Assembly: GCA_910583895.1 (NCBI GenBank) | Contig: CAJTYJ010000067.1 | Coordinates: 1 to 11,645 of the forward strand | Direction of reading: 5' to 3' | DNA length: 11,645 bases | DNA from: an uncultured Lachnospiraceae bacterium | GTDB taxonomy: Bacteria > Bacillota > Clostridia > Lachnospirales > Lachnospiraceae | Part shown: positions 1-6,650 of the stretch, in pieces | How positions within the stretch are numbered: position 1 is the first letter of the stretch | Layout of the letters: every line of letters begins with the position of its first letter | Program-made: the position numbers and the translations under genes | The notes under the pieces: model-generated | Database searches by the model: none | Told to the model about the DNA's origin: nothing | Seen by the model: the letters and a program-made list of their open reading frames with translations, nothing else

Positions 1-96
1 GGGACAGAATAGGATAACCTTCTTGTTAAACTGCTGATTTTGTTGTAAAAATAAAGTAACCTAATTGTAAAATTTTTATAAAAGGAGATTGATGAG
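1..96 (+). promoter_or_regulatory. AT-rich leader upstream of the gene run, with phased TTGTnAAA repeats
   Basis: This non-coding leader precedes the first gene. The octamer TTGTAAAA occurs at 43-50 and again at 65-72, 22 bp apart, and a near copy TTGTTAAA lies at 23-30, 20 bp before the first. Spacing of about two helical turns is what a dimeric regulator, including LytTR proteins, would need, but the repeat does not closely match a LytTR consensus I know. A possible -10 hexamer TAAAAT lies at 68-73, but its best -35 partner, TTGTAA at 43-48, is 19 bp away, which is long. The region is probably regulatory; the precise promoter is uncertain. The ribosome binding site AAAGGAG at 81-87 sits 9 nt before the ATG at 97. 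Confidence 0.4.
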
Positions 97-588
97 ATGG
101 GAACAAAAAAGATGAAGAAGACTGCGGCAGTTATCATTGCAACAGCAACCGTATGTGGAATGACGGCGGGATGTACGCCGAAAGAAGAAAAAATTGAAGT
201 GAATGCCTCCACTTCTCCATACGAAGATATGGTGGATTATTTTGAGCAGGAAGGATTCATTTTGGAGGACTGCGAACCGGTTGATATCAATGAAACAACA
301 GGATATCTCACAGACAATACAAACGGAGAGTTTACTGAGACGAAAGTGGCGGATAAAGCATATGATTATGATGGACTCTGGCTGTTCTGGTGGGATCAGG
401 AAAACAAGACGGATTTATATGGAAACTATGAGTCTATGGCTACTAACCAGGGAACGATAGTCCTTGCCGGAGGCGCCGCGGTTCTTGAGACGGAAGCGGC
501 AAACGGAGCTTATGCGATTGCATTTTCAGAGGACTATGAAAAGAAACAGGACGCGGCCAAAGCGTTCGAAACGCTGGAAAACGAATAG
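97..588 (+). CDS. Small lipoprotein with a YDG...WWDxEN motif (unknown function)
   Basis: This predicts a 163-residue envelope lipoprotein. The N-terminus is basic (residues 2-8), followed by a hydrophobic stretch (9-24) and T-A-G-C at 23-26, an acceptable though not classic lipobox, so Cys26 should be the lipidated residue. The mature domain is acidic and rich in aromatic residues, with YDG at 91-93, WWD at 98-100 and EN at 102-103, then an ANGAYAI segment and a short charged C-terminal helix. I do not recognise a named family. It resembles the small protein at 4121-4609 in motif order and size, and the two flank an ABC exporter pair, which suggests an accessory, substrate-capture or immunity-like role. 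That role is inference. The ATG at 97 is chosen because of the AAAGGAG 9 nt upstream; the internal Met at codon 6 has no binding site. Confidence 0.8.
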   Translation: MGTKKMKKTAAVIIATATVCGMTAGCTPKEEKIEVNASTSPYEDMVDYFEQEGFILEDCEPVDINETTGYLTDNTNGEFTETKVADKAYDYDGLWLFWWDQENKTDLYGNYESMATNQGTIVLAGGAAVLETEAANGAYAIAFSEDYEKKQDAAKAFETLENE

Positions 589-656
589 CAGCTTCAATAT
601 AACTGTGAAAGTACAAAAGCAGATGCTCTGAAATTAAGAAAAGGCAGGGAAACAAT

Positions 657-2387
657 ATGGAACGGGTTTTTGGAAAAGACAGGGGCAGCATGGGAAGCTT
701 TTTTCGCATGCTGCAGAAGGCAAGACTTCCTTATCTGTGGATTCTTGCATATATTGCCATTACAGCTCTTCTTACCAACGTAGGAATCAGCGTAACGGAA
801 TACACGGCCGAACTATTTGCCGGAAATGTGAATTTTGGCACCGTGGTTCTTCCGTTTTTGGCTTTTACATTACTATCCCAGCTGATCAGTTCGGTCAGTA
901 AGATTATGAGTAACTTGTGTGTTGCGCGAATTGACCGTAATATCAGGAAAATGATCTGGAGTAAGACCGTCAGGCTGCCGCTTCGATATTACGAAAAAAA
1001 TAAGCCCAAAGAAATGATTTCCCGTATTACAACGGATATCACGGCGATCAGTCAGCTAATCATGCAAGTATTTGTTGCTATTCTCACTTCCGCGTACACG
1101 CTGGTCATTACGCTTGGAAAAATCGGCTCCTACGACCAGAAGCTGATGATTGCTCTGATCGCGGTACTTCCGCTGAATTTAGTCATTGCATTTGTTATGG
1201 GAAAGATGAAGTTCGGTGTGTTGGATCTGGTAAATCAAAAAAATGCAGAGCTGACACAGACGATTGCAGAAAAAACCAATAATCTTCTTCTCATCAAATC
1301 TTACGGAAAAGAAGAAAAGGAGCTTCAGACAGGGCAGGAGAAGATGAAAGGGTTCTATAAGAGTTCGATTCTGAATGCGTGGCTGGGATTCGCAACTCCG
1401 ATGTATGCATTGGTGGGCGCTATGCAGTTTATTGTGATCGTGATGGTAGGCCGAAGCTTTTATTCATCCGGCGCGTTAACCCTTACCCAATGGATCGCCT
1501 ATTATGGATTCGCGGTGAACATCGTTAATCAGCTCAGCGCGTACTGTGTATATTGGACAACCTTCAAGGGTTCCCAGGGAGCGACCAGAAGAGTAGCCCA
1601 GATTATGGAAGAAATGGAAGAAGATATAGAGAACGGCGAGCATGTGGAGCATCTTTGCGGCGATATTGAATTAAGAGAGGTTGATTTCTCTTATGAGGAT
1701 AAACTCCTGTTCGACAAACTCAATCTGAAGATTCCGGCAGGACGCGTGACGGCGCTTATCGGACCGTCAGGGAGCGGAAAGACGACGCTTCTGAATCTGG
1801 TGGAGCGTATGTATCCGGTTTCGGGAGGTAAGATTTTATTTGGGGGCGAAGATACCGCGCGGTATTCGCTCAAGAGCTTCCGAAGCGAGATCTCATACGT
1901 AACGCAGGAAAGTACATTGTTTGCAGGAACGATCCGCGACAATATCCTGTTCGGAATTAAGAGAGAAGTCACGGATGAAGAACTGGAAAAAGCATGTACG
2001 GACGCGGAAATTATGGATTTTATCAGGGAACAGCCGGAGGGATTCCTGGCGGATGTAGGCGAACAGGGAGAGAAGCTTTCCGGCGGACAGAAACAGCGGA
2101 TTGCTTTTGCGAGGGCGCTTCTAAAACAATCGGATTATCTGTTTATGGATGAGGCGACCGCGGCTATGGACATCCGGGGAAAAGATCAGGTATGGAAGAG
2201 TGTGAAACGGCATATGGAAGGTAAAACCGTGCTTATGGTTGCCCACGACAGACAGACCGTACAGAAAGCAGATTATATCATAGTAATGCATAACGGAAAG
2301 ATTATCTGTCAGGGAGAACCGGCGGAAGTATATGCCGAGAATACATATTACCGAGAATTAATAGGAAGTGAGGGACAGGGCAGATGA
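657..2387 (+). CDS. ABC exporter half-transporter, TMD-NBD (first of pair)
   Basis: This 576-residue type I (MsbA/LmrA-like, ABCB-type) half-exporter has an N-terminal membrane domain fused to an ATPase. Hydrophobic segments lie near 25-46, 60-82, 133-155, 160-182, 243-265 and 275-300. The nucleotide-binding domain has Walker A GPSGSGKTT (369-377), Q-loop Gln417, signature LSGGQ (474-478), Walker B ending in Asp498, catalytic Glu499, D-loop AAMD (502-505) and H-loop His530. All catalytic residues are present. It overlaps the next half-transporter by ATGA, so the pair is most likely a heterodimer. The substrate cannot be read from sequence; there is no N-terminal C39 peptidase domain, so any peptide substrate would need processing elsewhere. 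The start at 657 has a moderate AGGGA site; Met12 at 690 is a possible alternative. Confidence 0.93.
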   Translation: MERVFGKDRGSMGSFFRMLQKARLPYLWILAYIAITALLTNVGISVTEYTAELFAGNVNFGTVVLPFLAFTLLSQLISSVSKIMSNLCVARIDRNIRKMIWSKTVRLPLRYYEKNKPKEMISRITTDITAISQLIMQVFVAILTSAYTLVITLGKIGSYDQKLMIALIAVLPLNLVIAFVMGKMKFGVLDLVNQKNAELTQTIAEKTNNLLLIKSYGKEEKELQTGQEKMKGFYKSSILNAWLGFATPMYALVGAMQFIVIVMVGRSFYSSGALTLTQWIAYYGFAVNIVNQLSAYCVYWTTFKGSQGATRRVAQIMEEMEEDIENGEHVEHLCGDIELREVDFSYEDKLLFDKLNLKIPAGRVTALIGPSGSGKTTLLNLVERMYPVSGGKILFGGEDTARYSLKSFRSEISYVTQESTLFAGTIRDNILFGIKREVTDEELEKACTDAEIMDFIREQPEGFLADVGEQGEKLSGGQKQRIAFARALLKQSDYLFMDEATAAMDIRGKDQVWKSVKRHMEGKTVLMVAHDRQTVQKADYIIVMHNGKIICQGEPAEVYAENTYYRELIGSEGQGR

Positions 2388-4102
2388 AAAACAACAAACA
2401 TGTAATATCGTTTTTTCTGAGCTTTTACAGAAGGCTTTCAATTCCCTGGTGGCTCTACCTGATCGCATTCGGAAGCGGCGTGGTTTATGCCGAGGTCGGA
2501 ATGAGAGTATCGGAGTATCTGGTCCGTGTGAACAAGGGGGAACTATATAATTCTGTTATTTTAGGTTATGTCTTTTTTACGATTTTTAATGCATTGCTGG
2601 GATTTTTGCGGCCGCTTGTGGAAGAGTATGCCAATCAAAAAGTGATCCTGCGGGTAAGGTTTTCGATGTGGAGGAAGATCCTGCATCTTCCGATGGATCA
2701 GTTCGGAAAGGAACAGCCGTCTTCGCTGGTGTCGGCCGTTACGAACGACGTAACTCAGGCGACTCTGGTGATCAGCGGAATATTCTCAGGAGCTGCGTCG
2801 CTGTTCGGATTTGTACGCGCCTGTATGATCTTGTATCAATACAATTCGCCTCTCGCAGCATACCTTTTGCTCTGCATACCGGTTGCGGTGGCGATGTTTA
2901 TCATCGTCGGCAAGCTGCAGTTTACCATAATGAAAAAGCGCTATGCGGCGTTGAATGAAATGACCACCTTTTTCTCCGAACACCTGTCGGCCGGGAAATA
3001 TGTAAAAGCGCAGGTAATGGAAGAGAAAGAGCTGGAAAGCGGATATGCGGCAATCGATTCACGGTATAAGGCAGATATATACTATGCTTTCATGGAGCAG
3101 ATTCAGGTTCTGACCAATTCCCTCTACTCCCTTCTTACGACTGTCGTAATGGCAATGGGCGGTTCCAGATTGATTAACGCCGGGAAAATGGAAGCGACAG
3201 GGATTAATATGTTCAGCACCTATATGACGCAGGTAAATCTCTATATGGCGGAGCTTTTGACGGTGTGGCAGAACGTGATGGGCTCGAAAGGCGCGCTTGT
3301 CCATGTCGGGGATATTCTTGATATGGAAGAGGAGCATACGGAAAAAGGCAATTCCTGGACAGAATCCGAGAACAGAGATATTGTGTTCAAAAACGTGAAC
3401 TTTGGATATGGGAGCGAAAAAGAAATCCTTCATGACTTTTCCGTTTGCATTCCGGGAGGAAAGACGACGGCGGTGATCGGTGATAACGGTTCCGGAAAAT
3501 CTACGGTCATGAAACTGATACAGGGATTCTACCAGCCTGATTCGGGAGAAATATGGGTTGGAGGAAACAGGATAAGCGAAACGAGTCCCCGGGAATGTCA
3601 TAAAAAATTTGGCTATGTACTTCAGAACAATCCGCTGATGTCAGGTACGATCCGGGATAATATTCTGTATGGCACAGAAGGAGAGACACCGGAGGAAGAG
3701 ATGAAAAAAGCGGCAGGAGAAGCCAGGGCGGATTCTTTTATAGATGCGCTTCCCAACGGATATGATACGACTCTTGGAGAGGCGGGGAATCGTTTGTCAA
3801 GCGGTCAGAAACAGAGGATAGCCATTGCCAGGGCATTGATTGCGAAGCCGGATTATCTGATACTCGACGAGGCGGGGGCGAGTCTGGACCATGACACATA
3901 TATGAAGATCTATCATGGTATCAGGAAGAAGATGGAAGGCAATACTATTGTTTTCATCGCCCATGATATGCGCGAGATTGCAGAAGCAGACTATCTGGTC
4001 GTTATGCATCACGGACGTCTTGAAGCCTGCGGAACCCATGAAGAAGTATTTGCCGTAAGCAGGACTTATCAGGAATATCTGCAGTCCACTGAGGCATCTT
4101 AA
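2384..4102 (+). CDS. ABC exporter half-transporter, TMD-NBD (second of pair)
   Basis: This 572-residue type I half-exporter is the likely heterodimer partner of the preceding gene. Hydrophobic segments lie near 20-40, 56-78, 130-152, 156-176, 244-265 and 275-297. The ATPase has Walker A GDNGSGKST (366-374), Q-loop Gln414, signature LSSGQ (471-475, Ser in place of the usual Gly), Walker B Asp495 with catalytic Glu496, D-loop ASLD (499-502) and H-loop His527. Many heterodimeric exporters lose the catalytic Glu in one half; here both halves keep it, so both composite sites look competent apart from the LSSGQ variant. The ATG is inside the previous stop (ATGA), which implies translational coupling and matched production. 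The membrane domain gives no clear substrate clue. Confidence 0.93.
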   Translation: MKNNKHVISFFLSFYRRLSIPWWLYLIAFGSGVVYAEVGMRVSEYLVRVNKGELYNSVILGYVFFTIFNALLGFLRPLVEEYANQKVILRVRFSMWRKILHLPMDQFGKEQPSSLVSAVTNDVTQATLVISGIFSGAASLFGFVRACMILYQYNSPLAAYLLLCIPVAVAMFIIVGKLQFTIMKKRYAALNEMTTFFSEHLSAGKYVKAQVMEEKELESGYAAIDSRYKADIYYAFMEQIQVLTNSLYSLLTTVVMAMGGSRLINAGKMEATGINMFSTYMTQVNLYMAELLTVWQNVMGSKGALVHVGDILDMEEEHTEKGNSWTESENRDIVFKNVNFGYGSEKEILHDFSVCIPGGKTTAVIGDNGSGKSTVMKLIQGFYQPDSGEIWVGGNRISETSPRECHKKFGYVLQNNPLMSGTIRDNILYGTEGETPEEEMKKAAGEARADSFIDALPNGYDTTLGEAGNRLSSGQKQRIAIARALIAKPDYLILDEAGASLDHDTYMKIYHGIRKKMEGNTIVFIAHDMREIAEADYLVVMHHGRLEACGTHEEVFAVSRTYQEYLQSTEAS

Positions 4103-4109
4103 AAGAAAG

Positions 4110-4114
4110 AAGGA
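4110..4114 (+). promoter_or_regulatory. Ribosome binding site deciding the start at 4121
   Basis: AAGGA lies directly against an ATG at 4115, which is too close for initiation, and 6 nt before the ATG at 4121, which is normal. The later start, giving an MKKF N-terminus, is therefore preferred. Confidence 0.7.
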
Positions 4115-4120
4115 ATGATT

Positions 4121-4609
4121 ATGAAGAAATTTACGATTGTGTCTTCCCTGCTTTTCGTGTTACTGTTTTGTGGGATGGTGGGATATGTGGCGTCGTCCGA
4201 AGACTTTACGCCTCCAAAGGAGGAGGAAGAAGCGGCCGTGCCTGAAGAAGAAGACAGGGAAGCGCCTGTCTGGAATAAGACGGTGGATGAACTCGTCTCA
4301 TTTCTGGAGGAGAAGGGGCTGATCCATGCAGACAGTAAAGTGACGCTCAGTGCGGAAGGTCTGTGTACGCTTGCGCTAAAGTATGACGGAGCCGAAATAT
4401 ACTGGTGGGATCTGGAGAATCTGGATCCGGAATCTGGCGAGTATCAGGCATATGAGAGTCTCAGGACGAAAGGCGAGATTGATTTATATGGAGCCGGTAC
4501 GATTATTATGCCGAAGAAAAACGGTCCTTTTGCACTTTTATTAACCTATTATGAAGGCGATGTGCAGGCGTTAGAAAAAGCGTTTGGAGAATTTGGTCAG
4601 GAGAATTGA
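4121..4609 (+). CDS. Small signal-anchored protein with WWDxEN motif, paralogue of the first gene
   Basis: This predicts a 162-residue exported or membrane-anchored protein of unknown function. Residues 1-3 are basic, 5-26 are hydrophobic, and a strongly acidic Glu/Pro-rich spacer occupies about 29-46. The folded part has YDG (88-90), WWD (95-97) and EN (99-100), then a YESL segment, NGPFAL and a final amphipathic helix. The order and spacing of these blocks match the lipoprotein at 97-588, so I read them as diverged duplicates. Unlike that protein it lacks a usable lipobox: the Cys in LLFC is preceded by Phe, so an uncleaved anchor or signal peptidase I cleavage near VAS (25-27) is more likely. 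It follows the ABC pair by 18 nt and precedes the regulator by 3 nt, so it is almost certainly co-transcribed. Confidence 0.8.
   Translation: MKKFTIVSSLLFVLLFCGMVGYVASSEDFTPPKEEEEAAVPEEEDREAPVWNKTVDELVSFLEEKGLIHADSKVTLSAEGLCTLALKYDGAEIYWWDLENLDPESGEYQAYESLRTKGEIDLYGAGTIIMPKKNGPFALLLTYYEGDVQALEKAFGEFGQEN
4599..4603 (+). promoter_or_regulatory. Ribosome binding site for the LytTR regulator
   Basis: AGGAG inside the end of the preceding gene lies 9 nt before the ATG at 4613 and 6 nt before a TTG at 4610. The ATG is preferred as the stronger codon at good spacing; the Met at 4619 is too far away (15 nt). Confidence 0.6.
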
Positions 4610-4612
4610 TTG

Positions 4613-5377
4613 ATGAAAATGAAGCTTGTTCTGGTAGAAAAAGATGAAACATTGTGTACAGAGCTGAAAGAATTACTGGCGTTTTATAATGTATTTGACA
4701 TTGTGCATACCTTTGACGGAATCAATGAAGCCAATAAATATATCTGCCTGAACGAGGTGGACGCGGTATTTATCAATATCAAAACAGGGAATCCAAGATA
4801 CAGCGGGGACGGCTCCTTTCTGGCATACAATCTGTCCCAGATAAAGCCGGACGTCTTGGTGGCGCTGTATTCGGAAGAAAAGTTAGAGGCGGGGCTGGTA
4901 TTTGACTGCTGCTGCGATGAATACTTTCGGCTTCCGTTTGATAACCGTGTGCTTCAGCGGGTGGTTAAGCGGCTGCAGTATTTGTTTGAGCTGCTCCAAT
5001 ACAAACGGTTATCCGTGAACCGTTCTATGATGATCAAGACGAGAAACGGATATCAGCTTGTGGATATTGATAAGGTTCTCTTTATCGAACGGACGGACCG
5101 CAAGAACAAGATGGTAATGGTGGACGGAAAGGAGATGATTCTTTCCGGATATTCTATGAATGAATTGGAACAGATTCTGGAAGGTTATAATTTTTACCGG
5201 TGCTATCAGTCTTTTATCGTGAATCTTTCCAAAGTATCTTATGTCCGGGCGGACAACGAAGCGAAAAATTTTGCTCTGATTTTCGACGGATATGCGGGGG
5301 AAGTTATGGTGAGCCGCGATAAATATACGGAAGTACTGCAGCTTCTGAAAAGTAAATATGCGAAGCTTACGCTTTAG
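4613..5377 (+). CDS. LytTR-family transcriptional regulator with a degenerate receiver domain
   Basis: This 254-residue protein has a receiver-like fold (about 4-120) followed by a LytTR DNA-binding domain (about 138-250). The LytTR part is well preserved, including VLFIERTDRKNK (155-166) and a CYQSFIVNLSKV segment (197-208), which matches the family's HKSxIVN-type core. The receiver lacks its hallmarks. The β3 position that should carry the phosphorylated Asp reads FIN, with Asn55, and the Lys before Pro in the usual LKPF motif is Leu107. Acidic residues near the β1 end (Glu9, Asp11, Glu12) remain. It therefore probably does not work by ordinary His-Asp phosphorelay, and no kinase gene lies in the window. 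A run of three Cys (99-101) is unusual. Position after the exporter cassette suggests it controls that cassette; the repeats at 23-72 are a candidate target. Confidence 0.88.
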   Translation: MKMKLVLVEKDETLCTELKELLAFYNVFDIVHTFDGINEANKYICLNEVDAVFINIKTGNPRYSGDGSFLAYNLSQIKPDVLVALYSEEKLEAGLVFDCCCDEYFRLPFDNRVLQRVVKRLQYLFELLQYKRLSVNRSMMIKTRNGYQLVDIDKVLFIERTDRKNKMVMVDGKEMILSGYSMNELEQILEGYNFYRCYQSFIVNLSKVSYVRADNEAKNFALIFDGYAGEVMVSRDKYTEVLQLLKSKYAKLTL

Positions 5378-5383
5378 GAGGAG
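5376..5383 (+). promoter_or_regulatory. Strong ribosome binding site AGGAGGAG
   Basis: The run AGGAGGAG begins within the stop codon of the regulator and puts its AGGAGG core 6 nt before the ATG at 5388. It fixes the start of the trigger-factor-like gene and rules out a longer frame from 5358 that would overlap the regulator. Confidence 0.8.
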
Positions 5384-5387
5384 AAAG

Positions 5388-6323
5388 ATGAAGTCAAAAG
5401 TTTTATCGTTTGCCGAATATGATCAGGTGGATATCAGTATGTACAAGCAAATATTCACGCTTGATGAGAAGGCGTACAAGAAAGAAATGGATTTTATTAA
5501 GAACAAAAACAGCACATGGGAAGAAGCGGGGGAAGTTACGGACGGAGCGCTTATTGTATGCGACATGGAATCGGCAAATCCGTTTTTTAGCAGAGAGAAC
5601 CTGAAAATCATGGTAGGACAGGGGTTCTTTCACAAGAAGCTGGAAGCGATGTGCGTCGGGCTGAAAAAAGGGACGGCCGGTGTGCTGGACGTCGACGGGG
5701 AGAAAGTGACCGTAACGGTTCGTTCCATTCAGCAAAAAAAGATTCCTGTGATCACGGACGGGATGATAGAAGCTCTTGGAATTGAAGGAGTGAGCGATGT
5801 AGAACAATATGAGGCTCGTCTGATCCGGGAACAGAAAAAAAAGATTGCGGAAAACGAGGGATACGAAGCCGTTCAATATGTGATGGACAAAGTATTTGAG
5901 GCCAGTACGTTCGATCTTAAGAAGGCTGACTGGAAAGAAATGACAGATCATGAAATTAAGAGATTGAAGGAAATCTCCAGAGAACAGGGGTTGAATCTGG
6001 AAACCATGACGCCAGAGGACTTTGAAGGGAAGATGCCGTTCTCAAGCTATCATGAATTATTCGCAAGCGTGCAGAACGATTCATGGGACAGGCTCTGCGG
6101 CTATCTTCTGGGGCGGGAATACGCAGAAAAAGACGGCGTCGGATATACGATGGAGCAATACCGGGACGATATGGATGAGTACGTGAAATTCTGGCATGAA
6201 ACGAAAGAAAATGCAGAAAAAATCAATACTTATGAATATTCGGAAATTATGTTTTATGTAAATTATTATTACAATAAAGTAAAAGAATACGTGACAGAGA
6301 ATTTTTTTAAGGAGGAAAAGTAG
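5388..6323 (+). CDS. Trigger-factor-like protein (shortened FKBP-like plus C-terminal helical domain)
   Basis: This 311-residue, probably cytoplasmic protein (no signal peptide) resembles the middle and C-terminal parts of trigger factor, the ribosome-associated chaperone and peptidyl-prolyl isomerase. Residues about 49-118 look like a reduced FKBP fold: a strand GALIVCDM (53-60), then VGQGFF (76-81), a helix with GLKKGTAG (91-98) and a final strand VTVTVRSIQQKKIP (107-120), which corresponds to the KIxEIKxKxxP end of the family. The loop that in FKBP domains carries much of the active site appears to be missing between 98 and 107. Residues about 121-311 are charged and helical, as in the chaperone arms. 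The ribosome-docking N-terminal domain is absent, and total length is well below the roughly 430 residues usual for trigger factor. I infer a dedicated peptide-binding chaperone rather than the housekeeping one. Confidence 0.6.
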   Translation: MKSKVLSFAEYDQVDISMYKQIFTLDEKAYKKEMDFIKNKNSTWEEAGEVTDGALIVCDMESANPFFSRENLKIMVGQGFFHKKLEAMCVGLKKGTAGVLDVDGEKVTVTVRSIQQKKIPVITDGMIEALGIEGVSDVEQYEARLIREQKKKIAENEGYEAVQYVMDKVFEASTFDLKKADWKEMTDHEIKRLKEISREQGLNLETMTPEDFEGKMPFSSYHELFASVQNDSWDRLCGYLLGREYAEKDGVGYTMEQYRDDMDEYVKFWHETKENAEKINTYEYSEIMFYVNYYYNKVKEYVTENFFKEEK

Positions 6324-6638
6324 ATGGCAATTCAATATGCGGATGATGAAAGCTTTAAGGAACAGATTAAGGAAGGGTTTGTGATCGTGGATTTCTTTTC
6401 CGCAACATGCGTACCGTGTAAAGCCTTTTCCCGTATTTTGGAAGAGTTAGACGCGGAGCTTCCGTTTATCAATATCGTGAAAGTGAACACCACAGATTAT
6501 CCGAAGCTTGGCAAAGAGAATCGTATTTTTGCGGTTCCAACCGTTCAATTCTACAAAGACGGTGAAAAGAAGTTTGAGAACGTAGGCGTGATGGAAGTTG
6601 AGGAAATAAAAGAGAAGATTACAGAATTCATGTATTAA
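6324..6638 (+). CDS. Thioredoxin-family protein with CVPC active site
   Basis: This 104-residue cytoplasmic thioredoxin-fold protein is close to the standard size. The βαβ start is clear: IVDFFSATCVPCK has the redox pair Cys29 and Cys32, and the conserved cis-Pro is Pro72 in AVPT. The usual Trp before the first Cys is Thr28, and the dipeptide between the cysteines is Val-Pro rather than Gly-Pro, which should change redox potential and partner choice. It is therefore unlikely to be the general thioredoxin. Its ATG directly follows the stop of the trigger-factor-like gene, and its AAGGAGG site (6309-6315) lies inside that gene's end, so the two are translated together. A role in reducing or holding thiols on the same client as its neighbours is plausible but unproven. 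No thioredoxin reductase gene is nearby. Confidence 0.88.
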   Translation: MAIQYADDESFKEQIKEGFVIVDFFSATCVPCKAFSRILEELDAELPFINIVKVNTTDYPKLGKENRIFAVPTVQFYKDGEKKFENVGVMEVEEIKEKITEFMY

Positions 6639-6650
6639 GAGGGAACGGAT

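Noticed and set aside
589..656. Small peptide gene or terminator in the 68-nt gap after the first gene
   Set aside because: No start codon with a binding site leads to a complete short frame, and no stable hairpin with a T-run is visible; a weak TATAAC at 598-603 has no convincing -35.
3059..3601. Long minus-strand open frame (180 codons)
   Set aside because: It lies opposite a well-supported ABC transporter gene with intact motifs, has a low-complexity His/Arg/Phe-rich composition typical of an antisense shadow, and matches no family I recognise.
4163..4177. LLFC as a lipobox in the second small envelope protein
   Set aside because: The residue before Cys is Phe, which is not accepted at the -1 position by signal peptidase II; an uncleaved anchor or signal peptidase I site fits better.
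5358..5387. Longer start for the trigger-factor-like protein beginning MRSLRFRRRK
   Set aside because: It would overlap the regulator by 20 nt and has no binding site, whereas AGGAGGAG sits at ideal distance from the ATG at 5388.
5403..5951. Long minus-strand open frame (182 codons)
   Set aside because: It is entirely opposite the trigger-factor-like gene, is rich in Phe/Leu/His as expected from the complement of a Lys/Glu-rich gene, and shows no domain.
6302..6308. Run of seven T as a transcription terminator
   Set aside because: No GC-rich hairpin precedes it, it is inside a coding frame, and it immediately abuts the ribosome binding site of the next gene.
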